Of a stretch of 5,972 nucleotides of DNA, positions 1-5,879 are shown in pieces. Location: the NCBI GenBank assembly GCA_002771395.1, contig PCSS01000016.1:1-5972 (forward strand), read 5' to 3'. Each line of letters opens with the position of its first letter. Position 1 is the stretch's first letter. The translations under genes were made by a program, and so were the position numbers. The DNA is from Bacteroidetes bacterium CG23_combo_of_CG06-09_8_20_14_all_32_9 (GTDB lineage Bacteria > Bacteroidota > Bacteroidia > Bacteroidales > GWA2-32-17). Below the pieces are notes generated by a model that was given only the letters and a program-made list of their open reading frames with translations, was not told where the DNA came from and ran no database searches.

Positions 1-53
1 TTATATTCTGATAGAATTTTAATTTTTCGTAAGCCGGCCTGTCTTACGTCTTG

Positions 54-99
54 TAACCGTTTTTTAACCGCTTTTAACTTTTATTAACTGTTTGTTAAC
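54..99. promoter_or_regulatory. Helically phased array of five TAAC boxes
   Basis: TAAC occurs on the plus strand at 54, 65, 75, 85 and 96, so start-to-start distances are 11, 10, 10 and 11 bases. Four of the five copies are TTAAC. This is close to one helical turn each time, so all copies face the same side of the DNA, as expected of a cooperative protein-binding array. The 3' end of the array lies 35 bases upstream of a plus-strand -7-like box at 134-141. The array could equally serve a minus-strand gene beyond the left edge of the window. The boxes and spacing are seen directly; regulatory use is inferred, and the binding protein is unknown. Confidence 0.4.
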
Positions 100-104
100 C
101 AAGT

Positions 105-160
105 GGATGAGTATTTACTATTAATCACTTCTGTAGTTTTGCGGGTGAGTAGTTACTATT
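105..160 (+). promoter_or_regulatory. Candidate promoter between two AGTA-N2-TACT dyads
   Basis: An 18-base direct repeat at 105-122 and 143-160 matches at 16 of 18 positions. Each copy contains the dyad AGTA-N2-TACT (110-119 and 148-157), with copies 38 bases apart. Between them, TAGTTTTG at 134-141 matches the Bacteroidota -7 consensus TAnnTTTG. No clear -33 TTG element is visible. Such an arrangement could be an operator pair around a promoter. However, no plus-strand reading frame follows before the convergent radical SAM gene, so the product would be non-coding, or the sites serve something off the left edge. Confidence 0.3.
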
Positions 161-221
161 TTTTTATACTATAAGCGTAATAAAGACGATTATTTTATCA
201 GGATAGGAATTGACAATAGAA

Positions 222-304
222 ATGTTCAATATTCAATGCTCAATACTTAATATTCAAGTAATAAAACTCATTCAAGCCGTTGAACATTGAAAGTTAAGCA
301 TTGA
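222..304. repeat. AT-rich imperfect inverted repeat
   Basis: The left half (222-257) is built from variants of TTCAAT/CTCAAT words. The right half (280-304) is largely its reverse complement: CAATGCT at 234-240 pairs with AGCATTG at 297-303, and TTCAA at 253-257 pairs with TTGAA at 280-284, with small internal gaps. The spacer is about 22 bases. It does not code on either strand. It looks like a non-coding intergenic repeat or a degenerate hairpin element; no target-site duplication or transposase is visible. Confidence 0.4.
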
Positions 305-328
305 GAATTTTTAAAAATGTACTAATTT

Positions 329-374
329 ACCCTGTTAAATTGCTCCGCACCAACTTTATTGAATTTAAAAGGGT
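329..374. repeat. AACGGGGT-family hairpin, copy A (degenerate)
   Basis: ACCCTGTTAAATT at 329-341 is the reverse complement of AATTTAAAAGGGT at 362-374 at 12 of 13 positions, around a 20-base spacer. It shares the words AATTTACCC and GTT with copy B at 1367-1429, and GTTAAAT with copy C at 5777-5833. It lies 25 bases beyond the stop codon of the radical SAM gene (minus strand), so it could act as a 3' structure for that transcript. It has no T-run that would make it a normal terminator. Confidence 0.45.
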
Positions 375-398
375 AGATACCATTAATGTATAATGATT

Positions 399-1295
399 TT
401 AAAATCCCCGTTGCCACTCAGCTCTTAACCCTGCTAAATGCGGATTGTTAATGGCAAATTGTATTCTGTTGAGGAATTGCTGTTTATCGCGCGATAGAAT
501 TCCGTTTAGTACAAGATAGTTTGAAGCATGATTACTTCTGAAAATTGTATTTTCAAGTTCGGTATGCGAAATAAAAACCTCCATTTCTTTCAGAAGGTCG
601 GGAATGCTCATGGGTACATAATTCCCAAGGAACCTTTGCTTGTATCTTTCAATTCCATAAGGAAAACTTAGCACCAGCACCGAGGCAAATTCAGGCTGAA
701 TGCTATTTAAAATTTTTGCGGAGTTTATTGCATGTTGTTTACTGTATGTCAGTCCGCCAACACCTTCAAGAATAATAACAGAAAGTTTAATTCCAGCTTC
801 TTTTGCTTTCAAAAGTCCTTCTACAGTTGACAAATACGTTTCGCCTTTGTTTATCATTTGAAGTACATCGTTGTCGCCCGACTCAATTCCCACATAAACC
901 ATTTTTAAACCTGCATTGCGTAGTTCAACCAGCTCTTCGTGTGATTTTTTCAGTATGTCGCGGGAAATAGCGTAAGCAGTAACTCTTCGTATTTTTGGAA
1001 AAGATTCTTTTATAGAATAAAGAATTGTTAATAAACGTTTTGTAGAAAGCGACATTGGATTGCCATCGGCTAAAAATACTTTTCTTATACCGGGTTGTAT
1101 TTTTGCTACTGCTTTTATTTCCTGTAAAACATTTTCTTCTTTATTAGGTTTGAATGTTTTAGAAGTGTACATTTCGCAAAATGAGCATTTATTCCATGTA
1201 CAACCAAAAGTAACTTGCAAAATAAGTGAATCGGCTTCGCTTGGAGGGCGAAATAAAGGTTCGTTATATTGTATTGGAAAATTGTTATAGAACAT
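399..1295 (-). CDS. Radical SAM superfamily protein (COG1032-like)
   Basis: A 298-residue protein with a radical SAM TIM-barrel core. It would bind a [4Fe-4S] cluster and cleave S-adenosylmethionine reductively; the substrate is unknown. The cluster cysteines are C32, C37 and C40 in GCTWNKCSFCEMY. The spacing is therefore CX4CX2C rather than the canonical CX3CX2C. Further core landmarks are FLADGNPM (74-81), in the position of the SAM-binding GGE-type motif, GIESGD (136-141) on a later strand, and VGG (178-180). The length fits a small stand-alone radical SAM protein without an added C-terminal domain. The ATG at 1295 is preceded at a suitable distance by a TAnnTTTG box. It is divergent from rpsO and has no operon partner in view. 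Superfamily assignment is firm; specific function is not known. Confidence 0.9.
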   Translation of the reverse strand: MFYNNFPIQYNEPLFRPPSEADSLILQVTFGCTWNKCSFCEMYTSKTFKPNKEENVLQEIKAVAKIQPGIRKVFLADGNPMSLSTKRLLTILYSIKESFPKIRRVTAYAISRDILKKSHEELVELRNAGLKMVYVGIESGDNDVLQMINKGETYLSTVEGLLKAKEAGIKLSVIILEGVGGLTYSKQHAINSAKILNSIQPEFASVLVLSFPYGIERYKQRFLGNYVPMSIPDLLKEMEVFISHTELENTIFRSNHASNYLVLNGILSRDKQQFLNRIQFAINNPHLAGLRAEWQRGF

Positions 1296-1319
1296 TGCAG
1301 AAAGAAAATATTTTTTTTA

Positions 1320-1327
1320 CAAAAATA
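1320..1327 (-). promoter_or_regulatory. -7 box for the radical SAM gene
   Basis: On the minus strand, TATTTTTG (1327 to 1320) matches the Bacteroidota -7 consensus TAnnTTTG. It ends 24 bases upstream of the ATG, leaving a leader of roughly 17 bases. No convincing -33 TTG is seen at the expected distance, so this is a consensus match only. Confidence 0.45.
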
Positions 1328-1366
1328 GTATGAATAAATTACACGAGATATAATTTCAATCAATTT

Positions 1367-1429
1367 ACCCCGTTGGATAATTTATTTTTTCATCAGTAAG
1401 TATAAAACAAAAACAATATCCAACGGGGT
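1367..1429. repeat. AACGGGGT-family hairpin, copy B (perfect 13-bp arms)
   Basis: ACCCCGTTGGATA at 1367-1379 and TATCCAACGGGGT at 1417-1429 are perfect reverse complements separated by 37 bases. The right arm continues into GAACGAA, nearly identical to GAATGAA after copy C at 5777-5833; the left arm is preceded by AATTT, as in copy A. It sits in the 269-base divergent gap between the radical SAM gene and rpsO, upstream of both -7 boxes. No T-run and no reading frame accompany it. It could be a mobile hairpin or MITE-like repeat, or a shared protein-binding site. Confidence 0.7.
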
Positions 1430-1521
1430 GAACGAACAGAGAAAAAATAGTAATACAGTAAACCACGATTTGCATTTTAAAAGAAATTATTTCGAATATA
1501 AATTACAAATAATAAAAATAC

Positions 1522-1529
1522 TATCTTTG
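1522..1529 (+). promoter_or_regulatory. -7 box of rpsO
   Basis: TATCTTTG matches TAnnTTTG exactly and lies 35 bases upstream of the rpsO ATG. The -33 region is A/T-rich without a clear TTG. The leader would be about 29 bases. It contains a small possible hairpin, TTAGT-AAAA-ACTAA (1539-1552), and no Shine-Dalgarno sequence. Confidence 0.6.
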
Positions 1530-1564
1530 CAAATATTTTTAGTAAAAACTAATTTTTAAAACTT

Positions 1565-1834
1565 ATGTATTTATCTGCAGAAAAAAAGCAAGAGCTTTTT
1601 AAGAAATACGGCAAGAGTAACGGAGATACTGGTTCTGCAGAAAGCCAGATTGCATTGTTCTCGTTCCGTATCAATCATTTAACAAAGCATTTAAAAACCA
1701 ATAATAAAGATTTTGCAACACAACAGGCCTTGCTTAAATTAGTTGGTAAACGTAAAAAACTACTGAACTATCTTAAGAACAGCGATATTAAAAGATACCG
1801 CTCTGTTATTAAGAAACTTGCACTAAGGAAGTAA
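1565..1834 (+). CDS. rpsO: 30S ribosomal protein S15
   Basis: An 89-residue protein, the standard S15 length. S15 binds the central domain of 16S rRNA early in 30S assembly, at the h20/h21/h22 three-way junction, and contributes to a bridge to the 50S subunit. The family core GDTGSAESQIALFSFRI (20-36) is present. It is followed by the rRNA-contacting stretch with H38, H42, D49 and T52, then GKRKKLLNYL (61-70) and a basic C-terminus ending in LALRK. N46 stands where E. coli S15 has a second histidine (H45 there). The protein is strongly basic. The ATG at 1565 gives the full conserved N-terminus. It is followed by a terminator and then pnp, the conserved rpsO-pnp order. In several bacteria S15 represses its own translation through its leader; whether that happens here is not shown. 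Confidence 0.97.
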   Translation: MYLSAEKKQELFKKYGKSNGDTGSAESQIALFSFRINHLTKHLKTNNKDFATQQALLKLVGKRKKLLNYLKNSDIKRYRSVIKKLALRK

Positions 1835-1835
1835 T

Positions 1836-1862
1836 AAGGCAATTTCTAAATTGCCTTTTTTT
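1836..1862 (+). terminator. Intrinsic terminator between rpsO and pnp
   Basis: AAGGCAATTT (1836-1845) and AAATTGCCTT (1848-1857) are perfect reverse complements around CT, realistically a stem of about 9 bp with a 4-base loop. Seven T residues follow at 1856-1862. It begins one base after the rpsO stop codon. Because pnp starts only 29 bases further on, with no clear promoter between, it probably acts as an attenuator, with pnp expressed by read-through, as is known for the E. coli rpsO-pnp pair. Confidence 0.85.
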
Positions 1863-1891
1863 ATATAAAAAAGAACATTTAATAAAATAAT

Positions 1892-4048
1892 ATGTACAAC
1901 GCAGTAAAAAAGACGATTCAACTCAACGACGGGAGAATAATAGAAATAGAAACCGGCAAACTTGCTAAACAAGCCGATGGTTCGGTAGTTCTTAAAATGG
2001 GAAAAACCATGCTCCTTGCTACCGTAGTTTCTGCCAAAGAAGCGAAAGAAAATGTTGATTTTATGCCTCTTTCGGTTGATTATCGCGAGAAATATGCATC
2101 TACAGGTCGCTTTCCCGGCGGATTTATGAAACGCGAAGCCCGTCCTTCTGATTATGAAATTTTAATATCACGTTTAGTTGACAGAGTCTTACGCCCACTA
2201 TTTCCCGATGATTATCACGCCGAAACTTTTGTAAATATAGACCTTATATCTTGTGATACAGATGATTTGCCCGATGCACTTGTGGGTTTAGCCGCATCTG
2301 CCGCCATTACAGTAAGTAATATTCCGTTTCATGGACCAATTTCAGAAGTACGCGTGGCAAAAATTAATGGTAAATTGGTGATTAATCCTTCGCACAGTAG
2401 TTACAAAAATGCAGATTTAGACTTGATGGTAGGCGCAACTTACGATAATATTCTTATGGTTGAAGGCGAATTAAACGAAATTAGCGAAGAAGATATGATT
2501 GAAGCTATCCGTTTTGCACACCAAACAATAAAAATACAGTGCAAAGCACAGATGGAACTCGCCGAACAATTAGCCGTTACAAAACGTGTATATTGCCACG
2601 AAAATAACAACGAGGAAATTAAAACAGGCATTCGTGCTTTTGCTTATCAAAAAATTTATGATGTAATTAAAAAAGGTATTGTAAATAAACAAGAGCGCTC
2701 CGATGCGCTTCATGCTATTTGTGACGAATTTATGGCTACACTTGCCGAACCCGATGAATCAACTACAGACATGGTTAATCGTTATTACAACAATCTCGAA
2801 AAAGAAGCTTTCAGGGAATATTATTTTACCGAACAGGTTCGTTTAGACGGTCGTAAATTTGACCAGATTCGCCCTATTTGGAGTGAAGTTGATTTTTTGC
2901 CAATGGCTCACGGTTCTGCAATTTTTACACGTGGCGAAACTCAATCCCTTGCATCTGTTACACTTGGTAACAAACTTGACGAACAACATATTGATGGAGC
3001 GGTATTTCAAGGTTACGAACGGTTTCTTTTGAACTATAATTTCCCGCCGTATTCAACCGGTGAAGCGCGCCCTTACAGAGGCGTTGGACGTCGCGAAGTT
3101 GGACATGGAAATCTTGCACACCGCGCTTTAAAACGCATGATTCCTACCGATTATGATATAAATCCATATACTATCCGCGTTGTTTCCGATATTCTCGAAT
3201 CAAATGGTTCGTCATCAATGGCTACAGTTTGTGCAGCAACATTAGCTTTAATGGATGCAGGTATAAAAATTAAAAAACCCGTTACCGGAATAGCTATGGG
3301 TCTTATATCAGACCCGAAAACAGGTCGTTTTATAATTCTTTCCGACATTCTTGGCGACGAAGACCATTTTGGTGATATGGATTTTAAAGTTTGTGGAACA
3401 CCCGACGGTATTACCGCCACTCAAATGGATATTAAAGTTGACGGACTTCCTTACGAGGTTCTCGCTAAAGCACTTACACAAGCACGTGTGGGACGTTTAT
3501 ACATACTTGAAAAAATTTTAAAAACTTTGCCTGAACCACGCCCCGACTTTAAACCTCATGCACCGCGTATTGTTAGCATAACCGTTCCCAAAGATATGAT
3601 TGGAGCCATTATTGGTCCCGGGGGGAAAATTATTCAGGATATTCAGGCAAAAACCAATACAATAATTACTATTGATGAGGTTGAAGACCATGGTATTGTA
3701 CAGGTTTGCGCTCCCGATGCCGATTCAATTAAGGCTGCAATTAAACGTATTAAAGGAATTATCGGCGATTTGGAAATTGGTGAAGTTTTCGATGCAACGG
3801 TAAAATCAATTATGGAATACGGTGCATTTGTTGAAATTTTTCCCGGAAAAGAAGGATTGTTGCATATTTCGGAAATTGAATGGCGCCACCTCAAAAAAGT
3901 TGAAGATGCTTTGCATCTCGGTCAAAAAATTCAGGTAAAACTTCTCGACATTGATAACCGCGGTAAAATGAAATTATCACGCAAAGTGCTTCTTCCAAAA
4001 CCGGAAGAACAACTGCAATCTGTTCAGCACGAATTTAAAAAAAAATAA
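1892..4048 (+). CDS. pnp: Polynucleotide phosphorylase (PNPase)
   Basis: A 718-residue, cytoplasmic, trimeric 3'-to-5' exoribonuclease that releases nucleoside diphosphates using phosphate; the length is typical. Domain order is complete: first RNase PH domain (about 10-145), helical linker domain (about 240-320), catalytic second RNase PH domain (about 325-550), KH domain (about 558-620, with GPGGK at 575-579), and S1 domain (about 629-698), followed by a short lysine-rich tail. The catalytic segment [12 protein letters not shown] (488-499) keeps D491, D497 and K499, equivalent to E. coli D486, D492 and K494. The SNGSSSMAT phosphate-site motif is present. The RNA-channel FFRR loop reads FMKR (78-81). 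The ATG at 1892 gives the expected N-terminus; no Shine-Dalgarno precedes it. It probably depends on read-through from rpsO. It is intact, and no obvious terminator follows. Confidence 0.98.
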   Translation: MYNAVKKTIQLNDGRIIEIETGKLAKQADGSVVLKMGKTMLLATVVSAKEAKENVDFMPLSVDYREKYASTGRFPGGFMKREARPSDYEILISRLVDRVLRPLFPDDYHAETFVNIDLISCDTDDLPDALVGLAASAAITVSNIPFHGPISEVRVAKINGKLVINPSHSSYKNADLDLMVGATYDNILMVEGELNEISEEDMIEAIRFAHQTIKIQCKAQMELAEQLAVTKRVYCHENNNEEIKTGIRAFAYQKIYDVIKKGIVNKQERSDALHAICDEFMATLAEPDESTTDMVNRYYNNLEKEAFREYYFTEQVRLDGRKFDQIRPIWSEVDFLPMAHGSAIFTRGETQSLASVTLGNKLDEQHIDGAVFQGYERFLLNYNFPPYSTGEARPYRGVGRREVGHGNLAHRALKRMIPTDYDINPYTIRVVSDILESNGSSSMATVCAATLALMDAGIKIKKPVTGIAMGLISDPKTGRFIILSDILGDEDHFGDMDFKVCGTPDGITATQMDIKVDGLPYEVLAKALTQARVGRLYILEKILKTLPEPRPDFKPHAPRIVSITVPKDMIGAIIGPGGKIIQDIQAKTNTIITIDEVEDHGIVQVCAPDADSIKAAIKRIKGIIGDLEIGEVFDATVKSIMEYGAFVEIFPGKEGLLHISEIEWRHLKKVEDALHLGQKIQVKLLDIDNRGKMKLSRKVLLPKPEEQLQSVQHEFKKK

Positions 4049-4212
4049 TGAGTTCAGTTTAAAAATATATAAAATCGGGCATTTTTCATTTACATATAAA
4101 AGTAGTTAACCACTCATGATATACAAGACCTTAATGCGGACTATAATCCCTGAATAGCCTACTATCCCGGCAATTATTTATATTGCGTGTTAAACACCGG
4201 CTTTATTTATTT

Positions 4213-4585
4213 TTAGTTCATTAATCCGTTTTTATCTATATAGTGGGTTGTATATAAATCCTCAATATTTTTAATTCCTGATTTACTAAAAATCAATCTG
4301 ATTTTTTTCCCTTTTCCGTATTTGTTATAACCTGTCCCCGATTTTTCCAATTTTAAATCAGTTGCAATTTTTCGTATTGTCTTGTTTATCCTTGAAAGTT
4401 TACTCAAAATTTACATTACATACTTTTTCTAAATACTTAATTTTTCCAAATCTCCATGCTTTATAATCATCTTACGATAAGTAATTAAGTTTTATAAGTA
4501 CGTCAACAGAACAAACAAATCCTTTTTCATAAATCAGTGAATTAGCTATCTGCTTTACTTTTTTTTCTAATTCTTTATTATTCAT
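4213..4585 (-). pseudogene. Broken small gene downstream of UPF0158 (stop plus frameshift)
   Basis: Reading the minus strand from an ATG at 4585 gives 37 residues (starting MNNKELEKKVKQIANSLIYE), then a TAA at 4474-4472. The same frame continues open for 23 codons (DDYKAWRFGKIKYLEKVCNVNFE). Removing one T from the T4 run at 4409-4406 joins this to a 64-residue frame (LSKLSRINKTIRKIATDLKL onward, with GYNKYGKGKK) ending at 4213. The span of 373 bases is 124 codons plus one base, as expected for one inserted base. The repaired product would be about 123 residues, lysine-rich and basic, with no function I recognise. The 64-residue tail alone would need a TTG start directly after a stop codon, so it is better read as a fragment. 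The ATG overlaps the end of the UPF0158 gene by 8 bases, implying the two were translationally coupled. Confidence 0.75.
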
Positions 4586-5015
4586 TATCTTTAATTTTAT
4601 AGAATTGTTCAAGTTGATTTTTTACAAACTCAATATACCTGTTATTTTTAAAATCGAACCATTTTTGTCTGTAATCTCCTGAATTATCGATATGCCACTT
4701 AAAGTTTCTAAATGGTTTCGATTTATGCAATGAATTAATCAGTTTGTTTCGTAATCGGGCATTATCAACATTTTTGGCAAAATCTACCATTATTTCAAAT
4801 GAATCGCTTGATGTAAAATTCTCAAATTCTAAATAATCTGACCAATTTTCATCCAGTTCTTTTTGTTCTTCCTCCCATAGTTCTTCATCTATATAACCAC
4901 TGTCAAAAGTGGGGAAAGACTTTATTTCTCCAGTCTGCTTGTTATAAAAGCATCTCATTCCACAATCAAGGTCAGAAGCAATGTCATTAATTTGTTGTTC
5001 TGTTATCTTAATCAT
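4578..5015 (-). CDS. UPF0158 family protein, function unknown
   Basis: A 145-residue acidic soluble protein with no signal peptide or membrane segment. It has the layout of the uncharacterised UPF0158 family: an N-terminal segment with CFYNKQTGEIKSF (22-34), a central acidic stretch around WEEEQKELDENW (47-58), then KPFRNFK (100-106) and the characteristic RQKWFDFK (116-123). The length is normal and the frame intact. The ATG at 5015 gives the expected MIKIT-type N-terminus. Its stop overlaps the start of the broken downstream gene by 8 bases, so the two formed a minus-strand operon convergent to pnp. No good TAnnTTTG box was found upstream. No biochemical role is established for this family that I can name. 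Confidence 0.88.
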   Translation of the reverse strand: MIKITEQQINDIASDLDCGMRCFYNKQTGEIKSFPTFDSGYIDEELWEEEQKELDENWSDYLEFENFTSSDSFEIMVDFAKNVDNARLRNKLINSLHKSKPFRNFKWHIDNSGDYRQKWFDFKNNRYIEFVKNQLEQFYKIKDNE

Positions 5016-5166
5016 ATTGTTACGATGTTACTCTGTAGTTTTCGTATAACGCCAGTTTGTTTAAAAACTAACTTTTATTCAAAATTTTGAGTAAATATAA
5101 AGCGATTAAACTATAAATAAAAATTGTTTTTTTATGAAATAAATTGGCATAATATTTTTCACCGCA

Positions 5167-5197
5167 AAGTGTCCGCCCCAAAAAATCGGGGGAACTT
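5167..5197. repeat. Isolated GC-rich imperfect hairpin
   Basis: AAGT (5167-5170) pairs with ACTT (5194-5197). Inside it, TCC pairs with GGA after a one-base bulge, then a C4 run (5176-5179) faces a G5 run (5188-5192) around an A-rich loop. It stands out as G/C-rich within very A/T-rich non-coding DNA. It resembles an isolated inverted-repeat end of an insertion sequence or a decayed terminator. No transposase or second end is in view, so its nature is uncertain. Confidence 0.3.
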
Positions 5198-5222
5198 CAA
5201 AACAGATAACTTTAAAAGAATT

Positions 5223-5308
5223 ATATTAGAAATAAATTGAAATAAAATTGAAATAACGTAGAAAATAAAAACTCACTACATATTTCTATTTCTATCTATT
5301 TCTAATAT
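5223..5308. repeat. Inverted repeat with GAAATA/TATTTC words
   Basis: ATATTAGAAATA (5223-5234) and TATTTCTAATAT (5297-5308) are perfect 12-bp reverse complements. The 62-base spacer continues the pattern loosely: GAAATA at 5239-5244 and GAAATA at 5250-5255 on the left, TATTTC words on the right. The tract is non-coding on both strands. The gap 5016-5428 around it holds no gene. Apart from this repeat and the GC-rich hairpin at 5167-5197, it has only a small bulged hairpin at 5385-5415 (GCATAAGC against GCTTTATGC). Confidence 0.5.
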
Positions 5309-5429
5309 TTCCATATATTTCTACTTGATATTCAACCTTATGTAAAAGAGTTATATAGTAAACGCAGAATTTTAAAATTTATTTGCATAAGCGGTATTTT
5401 TTTTCTGCTTTATGCAGGTTAGGAATAAC

Positions 5430-5461
5430 AAAAAAACCTTTCAAAGTTTTTGAAAGGTTTT
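5430..5461 (-). terminator. Intrinsic terminator of the tRNA-Arg gene
   Basis: AACCTTTCAAA (5435-5445) and TTTGAAAGGTT (5449-5459) are perfect 11-bp reverse complements with a 3-base loop. On the minus strand the stem is followed by a T-run (the A-run at 5430-5436 on the plus strand). It begins a few bases after the 3' end of the tRNA, so the tRNA is transcribed as a short single-gene unit. Confidence 0.85.
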
Positions 5462-5462
5462 G

Positions 5463-5536
5463 TGACCTCGGCGGGAGTCAAACCCACAACCCTCTGATTC
5501 GTAGTCAGATACTCTATTCAGTTGAGCTACGAGGCC
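5463..5536 (-). tRNA. tRNA-Arg, anticodon ACG
   Basis: A 74-base cloverleaf reads on the minus strand from G1 at 5536 to discriminator A73 at 5463. Arms: 7-bp acceptor (GGCCTCG with CGAGGTC, one G-U pair), D-stem GCTC/GAGT, anticodon stem TCTGA/TCAGA with loop CTACGAA, 5-base variable loop, and T-stem GTGGG/CCCGC. Anticodon ACG with A20 and C35 marks arginine; A34 would normally be deaminated to inosine by TadA to read CGU, CGC and CGA. CCA is not encoded. Tertiary positions are unusual: A15 with U48, and A19 with U56 (T-loop TTTGACT), replacing the common G15-C48 and G19-C56. The gene has its own terminator and a TAnnTTTG box upstream. Confidence 0.96.
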
Positions 5537-5542
5537 AATATG

Positions 5543-5550
5543 CAAATATA
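5543..5550 (-). promoter_or_regulatory. -7 box of the tRNA-Arg gene
   Basis: On the minus strand, TATATTTG (5550 to 5543) matches TAnnTTTG exactly and ends six bases before the first base of the tRNA. A start there would give almost no 5' leader. The expected -33 TTG is not evident in the A/T-rich sequence upstream. Confidence 0.6.
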
Positions 5551-5603
5551 ATAAAAAATTTGATTTAAATTATTAAAAAGTCAAAATAAAAAATTGTGGT
5601 ATT

Positions 5604-5639
5604 GTTATCAAAGTATAATTCTTTGTGTTTCTTGATAAC
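5604..5639. repeat. Short inverted repeat upstream of tRNA-Arg
   Basis: GTTATCAA (5604-5611) and TTGATAAC (5632-5639) are perfect 8-bp reverse complements with a 20-base loop. The loop itself can form CAAAG/CTTTG (5609-5613 with 5621-5625), which would compete with the outer pairing. It lies over 50 bases upstream of the tRNA promoter. It could be an operator-like dyad or simply chance in A/T-rich DNA. Confidence 0.3.
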
Positions 5640-5720
5640 TTGGTGTATTAGGGCTCTGTAAATAAATAAAGTGGACAAATGGATTGTAAAGACATATTAA
5701 CATTGAATGATTATTCCACC

Positions 5721-5766
5721 GAAGTACGAATTATTTACGAAAATGCGTATTACGAATCCGTACTTC
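5721..5766. repeat. Nested inverted repeat
   Basis: GAAGTACGAATT (5721-5732) and AATCCGTACTTC (5755-5766) pair at 11 of 12 positions. An inner stem, TACG (5736-5739) with CGTA (5746-5749), would close a six-base loop. It is the first of four consecutive hairpin-capable elements in the gene-free right end of the window. It lies inside a 52-codon open frame that I do not regard as a gene. Confidence 0.45.
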
Positions 5767-5776
5767 ATAAGCCAGT

Positions 5777-5833
5777 CCCGTTAAATACTGTTTTTCAGAA
5801 GCACTGTTATAAATTTGCGAAATATTTAACGGG
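5777..5833. repeat. AACGGGGT-family hairpin, copy C
   Basis: CCCGTTAAATA (5777-5787) and TATTTAACGGG (5823-5833) are perfect 11-bp reverse complements with a 35-base spacer; two further G-T pairs can extend the stem to 13 bp. The right arm reads AACGGGGTGAATGAA, matching copy B (AACGGGGTGAACGAA) at 14 of 15 positions. The spacer length is also similar (35 versus 37), but the spacer sequences are unrelated. This indicates a family of dispersed elements defined by their arms. Confidence 0.65.
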
Positions 5834-5879
5834 GTGAATGAAATCGCTTCGCTAAGTTGCACGAATTAAAACTTTTAAC

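Noticed and set aside
329..374. Repeat copy A as terminator of the radical SAM gene
   Set aside because: The stem is A/T-rich with a 20-base loop and lacks a T-run on the minus strand. It fits the dispersed repeat family better.
395..406. A 12-base perfect palindrome over the radical SAM stop codon
   Set aside because: It is only GATTTTAAAATC, an A/T-rich self-complementary word likely to occur by chance.
1115..1363. An 82-codon minus-strand frame overlapping the start of the radical SAM gene
   Set aside because: It is out of frame with the clear radical SAM protein, starts inside the divergent promoter region and has a low-complexity sequence.
4213..4407. The 64-codon frame as a stand-alone gene
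   Set aside because: It needs a TTG start two codons after a stop, and joins seamlessly to upstream coding sequence if one T is removed. It is treated as the 3' part of the pseudogene.
5036..5056. GGCGTTATAC on the minus strand upstream of the UPF0158 gene, resembling one end of an integron attC site
   Set aside because: No partner box with matching arms was found 50-130 bases away on the expected side, no second attC follows the broken gene, and no integrase is in view.
5383..5568. A 61-codon plus-strand open frame
   Set aside because: It runs antisense through the tRNA-Arg gene and its terminator, which fully explain the sequence.
5679..5837. A 52-codon plus-strand open frame from ATG at 5679 (starts MDCKDILTLNDYSTEVRIIY)
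   Set aside because: It has no recognisable family, contains a nested inverted repeat, and its last codons and stop fall within the right arm of repeat copy C. An open frame this short can occur by chance in such sequence. A protein search with no homologues would confirm the rejection; conserved homologues would overturn it.
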